From: Acholoe squamosa
Lineage: Eukaryota > Annelida > Polychaeta > Phyllodocida > Polynoidae
DNA length: 64,000 nt
Assembly: GCA_949317995.1 (NCBI GenBank)
Contig: OX439048.1
Span: forward strand, 66,903,375-66,967,374
Reading direction: 5' to 3'
Shown here: positions 58,901 to 64,000 of the stretch, in pieces
Layout of the letters: the number at the start of each line of letters is the position of its first letter
Position numbering within the stretch: position 1 is the first letter of the stretch
Program-made: the position numbers and the translations under genes
Notes under the pieces: generated by a model
What the model saw: only the letters and a program-made list of their open reading frames with translations
The model's database searches: none
What the model was told of the DNA's origin: nothing

Positions 58901-60685
58901 AGAAGTGATCAGATTTTAGAATTCAAATTTGGCATTTGGCTCATTTTTTCAAAGTGTCGGAGGTAGTTGGCCTATGAGGGAATACGAATGAAAAAAATTC
59001 TAAAATAAGATATAGGAAAAAGCAAATTTTGCAGAAATGTCTACATATTCTCTTTTGTAGATGGCACAGTTACCGACATCGCTAAAGGGCGGGTTTCAGA
59101 TCATGATGGGTGGTCAGATCAACGTGTGGCACTGGTTTAAAACACAGAAGGTATTTTTATGTTGGTCTATTATGATTGTACCTTGCCTAAAAGGGTGCAT
59201 ATTAGCAAGGATCCACTGGAACAATTTAGCCTAAATGGTGTACAAGAAACGCTTCCTACCTGTACACATCATACACCATTATGACTGTAATGCCTTTATC
59301 AAATTTCTTAGTTTCCATGGTAACAGAATACAGATGAGACAAAAATATTCTATTTAAGCTTCTTTTGCTTTTGACCGAATTATGGGATAGAAATTTGATG
59401 CATTTTCTTTTCATTTCTGGTTATTGTAATGTGGAGAAAGCATTCACTTCATATAGGAACTTGGCCCTCAATTCACATTCACCTCTTTGACTTTTGTTCT
59501 GCTCAATTTTTAGATATTAGCGGAGTCTGCGTTGATGGGTGTCGGTATTGGTATTGCGGTGGCGTGCCCCATCCTGATCTTTGCGACACAGAATGTTTTT
59601 GTTGGAATATTAGCCACCTTCACCATCTGCTGTATTACCTGCTCCGTGATAGCCGTTATACCAATAGCCGGATGGAAACTAGGGGTGAGTCTGTTATTAA
59701 GTTATGTCCTCCCTCTGACAATGGACTAGAGGTCAGTTTTTGGGAGAAGCCTTGAATGTTTTTCACCACATTCTATTGTGGGCTGGGGGTAAATTAAATT
59801 AAATACAAAGGTGTTTATTTAGGGTGCAGCAGGGGGATGCTTATCGGTCTGAGTACCCCACCACAGCAATCGTCTTAACCAGTGTTAACAGTTACAAAGT
59901 GATGATCTCCAATTTAGGAAAGTAATCAAATATTCAACATTCAATAATCAATCACAAATCATGACATCACAGTAACATTGGGCAAAAGCTTGGATAAACG
60001 GATCAGTTATTTTACAACGTAACAGTACACAAATATAAACAATATAATGGGTTATTAATGATAGTAAAACAAGGTGAGCAGGAGAAGGGGAGGAGGGACA
60101 GGGGGGGGGTAGACTTTGAGAAAATATTAAGTAAAACTATTTTAAGTAAAACATAACAAAAAAAATGATTGACTTATTATCATAGTTGAATAGGGTGTAC
60201 CAATGCATTCTCTAAAATAGTCCATTCTATAATTTACACTTTTTCCCCTCTTGTAGATGTTGGAGTCCTTAAACCTGGTGCTGGTGGTGGGTCTGGCCGT
60301 GGACTACGTTGTCCACCTGGCGGAGGGATACAGCCGCTGTATTTACAGGGACAGAAAAAGGCGCACACAGTCTGCGCTGGAGGAGGTCGGCATCTCAGTG
60401 TTATCCGGCGCTATCACAACGCTCGGAGCAGCTGCCTTCCTACTGGGAGCCTTCATCCTATTCTTCACCCAGTTTGGTATCTTCATGTTCAGTACCATCG
60501 GCTTCTCCATTTTCTATGCCCTCGGAATGTTTACCACATTAGTGGCCCTGATCGGCCCACAGGGTGAGTTTGGGTCCCTCAAACCCATGTGGAGGTGGTG
60601 TTTTGCCCGCTGTTGTCCATCGAAAGCGACCACTCCGGCTGCATCACACAGCAACATGGCATCATCACAGGATCAGAAGTTCTGA
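23688..60685 (+). CDS. Dispatched/Patched-like 12-pass RND protein with sterol-sensing domain (12 coding exons; overall span)
   Basis: Joining twelve exons gives about 1141 residues; every junction has GT..AG borders and matching phase. The membrane layout is that of RND proteins: TM1 near 155-172; a large loop; TM2-6 (about 414-567), forming a sterol-sensing domain with the [12 protein letters not shown] motif (Asp 480 and 481) in TM4; TM7 in exon 4 (620-641); a second large loop (exons 5-10) with [19 protein letters not shown] and DDTFDL blocks; and TM8-12 in exons 11-12 with [10 protein letters not shown] (Asp 1015) in TM10. In Dispatched, acidic residues at these TM4 and TM10 places are needed for sodium-driven export of cholesterol-modified Hedgehog. 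The same use here is inferred. Patched, PTCHD or another SSD transporter is possible. Start: ATG 23688 in caccATGGC. Introns are up to 13.5 kb and full of repeats. Confidence 0.88.
24000..24175. repeat. ATAAGGCGCAC-type interspersed repeat
   Basis: Short alternating gtataaggcgcac and gtgcaccttatac motifs ending ttacggta. Related to the complete inverted-repeat element at 57323-57607 and to fragments near 45360-45412 and 54600-54640. Confidence 0.65.
24383..30022. repeat. Large minisatellite, 52-bp unit, about 108 copies, with higher-order repeats
   Basis: The unit runs aggYggcagggggtgagtag, tgtaccaaaatgg, then a variable tri/tetranucleotide and gagtctgttcattc. Spacing is 52 bases throughout. 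Variant units recur at set distances: the tttttt variant at 25411, 26503 and 28583 (1092 = 21 units; 2080 = 40 units), and the ggtagggg variant at 27403 and 29431 (2028 = 39 units). Blocks of about 21 and 39-40 units were therefore duplicated as a whole. The array lies in intron 1, starting about 425 bp after exon 1. It is not coding: 52 is not a multiple of 3 and stops occur. Confidence 0.98.
30555..30610. repeat. (AAT)n-(AAC)n microsatellite
   Basis: Four AAT units followed by about 13 AAC units. Confidence 0.97.
32301..32380. repeat. (TA)n microsatellite
   Basis: About 40 TA units without interruption. Confidence 0.98.
32643..32996. mobile_element. MITE with TAA target duplication
   Basis: TAA at 32640-32642 and 32997-32999. 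Inverted ends of about 34 bp, both reading inward ggccaa...aaaagg, then tgtttccagtaac. The interior (32745-32925) matches 12975-13475. PIF/Harbinger-like by target duplication. Confidence 0.83.
34405..34701 (+). repeat. Decaying tandem copies of the exon-2 acceptor region, about 97-bp unit
   Basis: The sequence just before and into exon 2 (tttataacag|ggtggtgtagac and catgggcccc) is repeated upstream. A close copy has its acceptor at 34604 (exon-like part from 34605). Two weaker copies lie at about 34503 and 34405. Exon-like parts share cattggcccc / catgggcccc and accaagatRtcat. Only the last copy keeps an open frame into exon 2. Confidence 0.75.
34702..34879 (+). CDS. Exon 2 (residues 91-150), up to the start of TM1
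   Basis: Acceptor aatacag|GGTGGT, donor G|GTAAGT, ends in phase 1. Encodes a Gln/Glu-rich cytosolic stretch ending in [13 protein letters not shown]. It joins in frame with exon 3 to give the [12 protein letters not shown] start of TM1, which strongly supports the junction. Confidence 0.88.
35693..35985. repeat. Interspersed repeat family A, copy 2
   Basis: Block order is the same as at 20428-20930 (gaccttcatgatgagggcat, gtgggcataccaga, gcatgtaggcagctg, aaccatgtctgag, gtttgtctggccc, aataaaagaac) without the insertion near 20500. Confidence 0.8.
38400..38545. repeat. GCATGATGCA-family repeat
   Basis: gcatgatgcaagagcagact, then tggtgcatcatgacggccaa and gcatgatgcactttt, followed by aaagcggcac; an imperfect inverted repeat like those at 44110 and 54950. 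Confidence 0.7.
38796..39045. mobile_element. MITE-like element with poly-A/T ends
   Basis: Left end taaggcaaaaaaaaggtagg. The right end, on the other strand, reads ggccaaaaaaaaaagttgtg. It has an internal poly-T run (38818-38842) and a repeat of gtagggtcggt. Ends resemble 32643-32996. Target duplication would be TAA versus TCA, so it is not exact. Confidence 0.5.
39526..39832. mobile_element. MITE with TTA target duplication
   Basis: TTA at 39523-39525 and 39833-39835. The inverted ends carry caaaaaaataagYtggtcta, continuing cgga on both arms. The interior is rich in tcgctcg and poly-A/T. Confidence 0.8.
39833..40908. repeat. GCATGATGCA-family fragments (39896-39970 and 40810-40908) with plain intron between
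   Basis: 39896-39970 holds gtgcatcatgcccattgg and tatgatgcaccaaag. 40810-40908 holds taatgcaccgttttcattt and gtgcatcatgatgacc, then gcatcagcggctaaagggtt, and runs into the (TA)n array. Confidence 0.65.
40909..40985. repeat. (TA)n microsatellite
   Basis: About 38 TA units with one interruption (aaat). It starts directly at the end of a gcatgatgca motif. Confidence 0.97.
42021..42167. repeat. Long hairpin (foldback) element
   Basis: Arms of about 65 bp include aaggtgaacgatgagcagtt, gtttcttcacgagcgggtcc and gggccgttccgcac; the other arm is their near complement. The loop is about 16 bases. It is strongly GC-rich at the tip in an AT-rich intron. A half copy lies at 45478-45540. An outer pair, tttatgtcaaggtg (42169) and caccttgacataag (42402), brackets 42168-42417. 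Confidence 0.85.
44108..44222. repeat. GCATGATGCA-family tandem
   Basis: Two direct copies of gcatcatgactgccaatggg followed by catgatgcattaat, then gcagcagcggccctta. Confidence 0.8.
44810..45145. repeat. Cluster of GCATGATGCA-family palindromes
   Basis: 44894-44957 is an almost perfect hairpin: agcatgatgcgccagtgaag with tgctggtg, and its complement after an 8-base loop. Further half copies (tgcattcatgcatcatgctg, gcatgatgcattaatgcag) continue to 45145. Confidence 0.85.
48390..49798 (+). CDS. Exon 3 (residues 150-619): TM1, first loop and sterol-sensing domain
   Basis: Acceptor tatttacag|GC; donor CACATAAG|GTAGG, phase 0. This 1409-base exon carries TM1, the roughly 240-residue extracellular loop with several N-x-S/T sites and Cys, and TM2-6. 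[15 protein letters not shown] (near 49372-49416) is the TM4 acidic motif of RND/SSD proteins. A CCCCC cluster (about 49662-49679) after TM6 faces the cytosol and could be lipid-modified (inference). Confidence 0.97.
50351..50461 (+). pseudogene. Exon-like second copy of the exon-3 3' end (37 codons)
   Basis: An acceptor-like attgtag ends at 50350 and a weak donor GAG|GTTTGC follows at 50462. Between them is a 111-base open frame, phase 0 on both sides, with [20 protein letters not shown]; exon 3 ends with [20 protein letters not shown]. It could be a cassette that adds a repeated peptide, or a decaying duplicate. Changes are mostly conservative, which hints at past selection. Confidence 0.55.
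50840..50929 (+). CDS. Exon 4 (residues 620-649): TM7
   Basis: Acceptor tgtttacag, donor CAG|GTATGT, phase 0/0, 90 bases. Encodes [20 protein letters not shown] and the start of the second loop. Confidence 0.95.
51301..51522 (+). CDS. Exon 5 (residues 650-723): start of second loop
   Basis: Acceptor ttcatccag, donor CTG|GTATGT, phase 0/0. Contains [23 protein letters not shown] and [17 protein letters not shown], blocks typical of the second loop of Dispatched-like proteins. An internal AAG|GTAATG at 51391 is an alternative donor that would remove 44 residues in frame. Confidence 0.93.
51948..52073 (+). CDS. Exon 6 (residues 724-765): second loop
   Basis: Acceptor catttcag, donor CAG|GTAAGT, phase 0/0. 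Encodes ALCADLKAL through [13 protein letters not shown], with two Cys. Confidence 0.94.
52543..53223 (+). mobile_element. Retroposed element with 12-bp target duplication and (AACT)n tail
   Basis: ACCCATCATGGT occurs at 52543-52554 and 53212-53223. The insert between ends in tgccgtaaaacactaactaa and further (AACT)n units. The tail text gtaaaacac matches the SINE-like insert at 22672-22860 (other strand). At about 657 bp it is long for a SINE; it may be a composite or a truncated LINE. No open frame. Confidence 0.7.
53680..53770. repeat. GCATGATGCA-family copy
   Basis: gtatgatgcatcgatgaagt and gtgtatcatgataatctata form a degraded inverted repeat of the same family as 44894-44957. Confidence 0.6.
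53878..54132. mobile_element. MITE, GGGAGTGGTCATT ends, TTA target duplication
   Basis: TTA at 53875-53877 and 54133-54135. The ends are near-perfect inverted repeats reading inward gggagtggtcattatttatc. The interior is G/C-run rich. Same family as 12650-12846. Confidence 0.88.
54895..55062. repeat. GCATGATGCA-family copy, nearly full length
   Basis: tgccgaccctttaggagtgt, ggcatgatgcatgaatacag, ggtgagttactcatcagaac and gcattcatgcatcatgctga form an inverted repeat, followed by ttctgcatcaatggtcc. Confidence 0.7.
55560..57069 (+). repeat. Array of 20 decoy acceptor/exon-7-start units, 75-76 bp each
   Basis: Each unit reads, in order, the first 14 or so codons of exon 7 (gcggagggtagccgggttta, then ccctgccccattctcccc), a short noncoding piece (accataatgtgtaatacag) and a pyrimidine-rich acceptor (gttttgttattctatag). 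Exon-like starts lie at 55560 (degenerate), 55636, 55711, 55786, 55861, 55936, 56011, 56086, 56161, 56237, 56313, 56388, 56464, 56540, 56616, 56692, 56768, 56843, 56919 and 56995; the real exon starts at 57070. None of the 20 has a downstream donor of its own. Confidence 0.97.
57070..57231 (+). CDS. Exon 7 (residues 766-819): second loop
   Basis: Acceptor gttattttatag, donor GAG|GTACGT, phase 0/0, 162 bases. The first 14 residues ([14 protein letters not shown]) are those copied in the upstream array (with A for V at the start); from PGGTSFTYP on the sequence is unique. Confidence 0.94.
57323..57607. mobile_element. MITE with CCGTAATCTCCCGCG ends and TA flanks
   Basis: Inverted ends of about 26 bp read inward ccgtaatctcccgcgtataa. 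TA on both sides is a likely Tc1/mariner-type duplication. Lies in intron 7. Fragments of the family are seen at 24000-24175 and 54600-54640. Confidence 0.85.
58123..58267 (+). CDS. Exon 8 (residues 820-868): second loop
   Basis: Acceptor acttctacag, donor ACAG|GTAGAG, ends in phase 1. Encodes [14 protein letters not shown] through the start of exon 9. Confidence 0.92.
58285..58540. repeat. Interspersed repeat family A, copy 3 (diverged)
   Basis: aatgatgagggcatgaagga, gacaaaatcctgaggtgtct and ctgggcctacatcttg match blocks at 35700-35880 in the same order. In intron 8. Confidence 0.6.
58733..58866 (+). CDS. Exon 9 (residues 868-912): second loop
   Basis: Acceptor gtgttttacag, donor CAG|GTATGT, begins in phase 1. 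Encodes [20 protein letters not shown] (Asn-x-Thr site) to YTTRQ. Confidence 0.94.
59061..59150 (+). CDS. Exon 10 (residues 913-942): end of second loop
   Basis: Acceptor ctcttttgtag, donor AAG|GTATTT, phase 0/0. Encodes [18 protein letters not shown] and WHWFKTQK just before TM8. Confidence 0.92.
59514..59684 (+). CDS. Exon 11 (residues 943-999): TM8-TM9
   Basis: Acceptor caatttttag, donor GGG|GTGAGT, phase 0/0. Two hydrophobic segments ([20 protein letters not shown] and [20 protein letters not shown]). Confidence 0.95.
59685..60256. other. Intron 11, no gene
   Basis: Plain intron with an A-rich middle and a G-run near 60100. Nothing else seen. Confidence 0.6.
60257..60685 (+). CDS. Exon 12 (residues 1000-1141): TM10-12 and C-terminus
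   Basis: Acceptor cctcttgtag; stop TGA at 60683-60685. [14 protein letters not shown] is the TM10 acidic motif. [17 protein letters not shown] and [20 protein letters not shown] are TM11 and TM12. The tail is short, with CARCC-like cysteines and Ser/Gln. Confidence 0.97.
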   Translation: MLESLNLVLVVGLAVDYVVHLAEGYSRCIYRDRKRRTQSALEEVGISVLSGAITTLGAAAFLLGAFILFFTQFGIFMFSTIGFSIFYALGMFTTLVALIGPQGEFGSLKPMWRWCFARCCPSKATTPAASHSNMASSQDQKF

Positions 60686-60845
60686 TGCACCCTCCATCCA
60701 TATAGTCTACTTTTATTTATACCAGGGTAGATCATGATAAGATAAGACCTGTAAGGTGCATTTATATATTGTGGGTTTGTGGGTATTGAAGGGTTGGAAT
60801 CATCAATGTACCATTCCCAACCTAATTTGATACACTCCTGAAGAG

Positions 60846-61143
60846 TCAGCATGATGCATCAATGAAGTACTGGTGTCAGCATGATGCACCAATGAAGTGC
60901 TGGTGTCAGCATGATGCACCAATGAAGTGCTGGTGTCAGCATGATGCACCAATGAAGTGCGTGTGTCAGCATGATGCACCAATAAATTGCTGGTGTCAGC
61001 ATGATGCATCAATGAAGTACTGGTGTCAGCATGATGCACCAATGAAGTGCTGGTGTCAGCATGATGCATCAATGAAGTGCTGGTGTCAGCATGATGCACC
61101 AATGAAGTACTGGTGATGCATGATGCACCAATGAAGTACTGGT
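60846..61143. repeat. Tandem array, 30-bp GCATGATGCACC unit, about 10 copies
   Basis: The unit gtcagcatgatgcaccaatg, then aagtgctggt, is one arm of the palindrome at 44894-44957, here amplified head to tail. Diverged and inverted copies continue to about 61440. It lies 160 bp after the stop codon, probably in the 3' untranslated region. Confidence 0.96.
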
Positions 61144-63297
61144 GAGTAGACTTGTACTTCTATGGTGCATCATGAAAAGAAACATGAACTTTGAGGCATC
61201 ATGCTTCGTATAACACTTTAATGGTTGGTTCTGCTTTAGTCGCCCACGCTGATTGGTCGTCATTCTGCAGCAATGAAGTGCTGGCAATTCTGCTAACTAG
61301 CACTTCATTGCTGTATCATACCCGTCCCAGTCCTGGGTGAGTGTATCGATCCTGTAGGATCAGTATAGTGGAAGAATTTTGCCCAGGGTCATATGCATCT
61401 TGACAACCAATGGGCATTAAAGGGTTCATGAGTGCCATATGCTCACATGTATTTAGTGCATATCAAATTTTGTTTCCAATACAGCTTAATACATGTACAT
61501 ATATAGAATCTTTCTCAAAAAAGATCAAATCAAGACCTTCTAAATATAGTGTGATACAATTGCCTTTTTTTTTACATTCCAAGGACTGTTGAGCTTGAAC
61601 AGAGTGTCAGTAGATCTGGATACATTTAACGCATATGTCTTATATATATGGCCTCAAGTGTTATATTGTAGTTTGCTTCAAATTTTGTAAATCATCGTGT
61701 ACAAGGCACACGCATTACCTCAGTATTGTCTTAAGAATCAACTCGGAGTGCGCCCAAAATGGAAGAATTTTTATTTGCAATAATATAACAGTATTCAGAA
61801 ATTTCTCCTTATAGGACTCTTTCTCTTTCAAGTTGAGTGTGTGCCATGTAAGCGGGGATTTATGATATTTATTTGTGCTAAAAGATGCACCCTATGTACA
61901 GCACACATTACTTTAGGAGAAATTCATAACACACACATACACATATATCTTCGCCTTGGAGCAAAAAGGTTGTAATTGCATTTCTCTCAAGACGCAAAGG
62001 AAGTGTTCTAATCCCAATTGCACCTAGTTGATAATATTTTGTTGCAGTGTAGGCACACATATCTTAGACAGAGCTTCAGTACTTTCATTGTGGGTAGATA
62101 AAGATCAATAGGTGTTAAACTGGGGGGAAAAAAACCCTCAATTTTGACAAAATGTCAGTTACAACCTTCCTGCACTGAGGTGATGGTATATGTAATCTAT
62201 GTTGTATATAGCGCATCCTGTACTCTAGTTGAGGGCTTTAACCATTTAAAAGACAGAACTATGCATATTCTGTACATACTAAATCTGATATTCATGACAT
62301 GGATGATACAACAATGAATGCATTTAGGCCCTAATGGATTATACAGAATATTGCTGTTACTAAGTCTAAATGATCTTTAGGTAGATTTCTCAGGAGAATT
62401 AAAAAGAAGCTGAGCATTAAACAATAACAAAAGAAGCCCAAGCGATTTGCCAAAATGCAAAGATATTAGTTGCATGTATTGTATTCATAGTGAATATTTT
62501 CACAGCCTTTATGCATATCACTGTTTCCATGGTTACAGCATGTGTTTTAACTCCGTCCATGGCCATTTAGAAGTGATGAATAATCACATCCTATTTTTCT
62601 TAGCGCTAGTCGATCATATGATCTCCTATTCCAGTAATCCTATACATAATGAAATTATACTTGTTTTCACTACCTCTAGTATATAGTACAATGCGATGCC
62701 GCTGGACGCCATCGATGATCACAGTTTATAACAAATGAAAATGTCTTTTCATGTAGACGGCCTTTTAGATTAATTGATTTTACCCTGTGATACATTTATC
62801 AACAACTATTTTTTTTATTTGATGTCTACTGCATTTATTAATTATTTTACTTCCCTTCTCATATTTATGAAGATATATGACTCCCCTCACTAGGATACAG
62901 AGACTGATGTGCCCGCGCATTCTCATTCGAGACTGACACTTATGTGTGTATGCAAAATGGAGAAATATGGTATACATTATTGTTACATTCTAATTGGGAC
63001 AAAGGGGGAGATATAATCAATCTATCTACAGCTGATATCTTTTAGAACTTATGATATTTCCTATGTTAGTTGGCCTATGTTTTTCATTTTGAAGAAAACA
63101 GTTATTTATTTGTTGATGATGAAGTGCAGAGTTGAAGTGCAATCCTGTCTGTATTATGATACTGATGATATATCTAATTGGGTTCTTGTCTTCATTGTTT
63201 GGTGGAGAACTATCGGTTCCACAAAATAAAGTGTTGAAACTAAATGAATATTTGTTGATGTTTCTCCTTGTTTGGTGTTCATTTATACCCAGCAAAT
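61144..63297 (+). other. Downstream / possible 3' untranslated region, no gene
   Basis: AT-rich sequence without coding signal. Includes further inverted copies of the gcaccaatgaag motif to 61440. Confidence 0.45.
63235..63240 (+). terminator. Candidate polyadenylation signal AATAAA
   Basis: AATAAA with a following TG/T-rich stretch (tatttgttgatgtttctcc). It would give a 3' untranslated region of about 2.55 kb. A nearer AATAAA at about 60980 lies inside the tandem repeat. Not proven. Confidence 0.35.
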
Positions 63298-64000
63298 CTG
63301 TGTCAACTTTTGTCATGCTGCGCCCGCCTCACCCCATGCGCTCTTAGGACTTGACGCGTGGGTGATCACGGACCATGACAAGATGTGACATCCCAACCCA
63401 ATTTGTGAAGTTGAGTCAACATGCATGAACCTTCACCAGCAATGACACATGATGACATCATGTGTCATCACACATTATCACACACACTGACACATGGGTC
63501 ATGACACAGTATCACATATATATTGACGCACAGACTAACTTGTGGGTGGGGGATAGGCAGAGGGGGGGGGGTTGCAGGTGGTTGTGGATTTCTGATATTT
63601 CATAACTTTATTAACATCAATTCAGCTGTTCATGCTGGTTCCCATTGAAGATATCTGTCCTCTGCATGTCATGTGTTGCCCACTTTGCTTGAAAATGGAT
63701 AGATATTCTGTCAGCTGTGTGAGTTGAATTTTCCTTGTATCAGTCTTGAGAATGCCTGTTGAAATTATAAGAAATGGTCATAAACAAACAGCAGCAATCT
63801 AATTTTGACCACCCACTCACATCCAAGTTGATAAACAATGACCACTCCCATATGGCAGCCTGAATCCCCCAGAATTTCCCTGAGCCTTGCTCTCATAGAA
63901 AGTTCTACATTAATTTGGGGTGTTGAGACAAATAGCTGAATTCAGCAACAAGATAGATGTTCAGGGATTGTAGATAATATCAATGTGTTACTGTATAAAT
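63298..64000. mobile_element. Non-autonomous DNA transposon, copy 2 (cut by window end)
   Basis: Begins CCCAGCAAATCTG and follows 10599-11320 almost base for base, with a small deletion near 63385 and scattered substitutions. The left flank is ttta-TA. Only its left 703 bases are in the window. Confidence 0.93.

Noticed and set aside
60803-61116. Open frames on both strands over the 30-bp array
   Set aside because: The unit length is a multiple of three, so frames stay open by chance. The peptide is a bare repeat (HHADTSTSLV-like) with no start context.
1-64000. tRNA, rRNA or other structured RNA genes
   Set aside because: None recognised by eye; hairpins seen are explained better as inverted-repeat elements. 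A covariance-model scan was not possible.

Overview
The window is nuclear DNA of a metazoan, most likely a marine invertebrate. It has one gene split into 12 coding exons with introns of up to 13.5 kb, and the rest is packed with eukaryotic mobile elements: a Ty3/gypsy-type element with integrase and an envelope gene, a Penelope-like element, SINE-like inserts and many small inverted-repeat (MITE-like) elements. I cannot fix the phylum from the sequence. No prokaryotic gene organisation, rRNA, tRNA or CRISPR array was recognised.

Layout. 1-4838: 3' half of an env-bearing LTR retroelement (+): integrase, spacer, then an 874-residue envelope-like glycoprotein of the baculovirus F / insect errantivirus type. 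4839-7960: its 3' end, probably a long LTR containing two families of AT-rich tandem repeats. 7970-9702 (-): a Gag-like gene of a different retroelement, in two overlapping frames. 10454-12593: a DNA transposon (10599-12573) inserted in another inverted-repeat element; a second copy of the inner transposon begins at 63298 and runs off the window. 12600-16200: MITEs (one nested in another), a 74-bp tandem array and palindromes. 17400-18685: broken Penelope-like element. 18.7-23.7 kb: low-complexity sequence and a SINE-like insert with target duplication.

23688-60685 (+): a single gene, rebuilt here as 12 coding exons whose splice sites and phases all agree (about 1141 residues). It encodes a 12-pass RND-superfamily protein with a sterol-sensing domain, most like Dispatched/Patched-type proteins. 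The transmembrane-4 GxxxDD and transmembrane-10 GxxxD acidic motifs are present. Intron 1 holds a 5.6-kb array of about 108 copies of a 52-bp unit with higher-order structure. Introns 2 and 6 and the 3' flank hold further arrays, MITEs and palindromes.

The most unusual observation is that exon edges of this gene have been duplicated in tandem. The intron-6 acceptor plus the first codons of exon 7 occurs in 20 decoy copies (75-76 bp each) directly before the real exon. The exon-2 acceptor is present in about four decaying copies (about 97 bp). The 3' end of exon 3 has an exon-like second copy 0.6 kb downstream. The gene therefore has to choose the right splice site among near-identical decoys.
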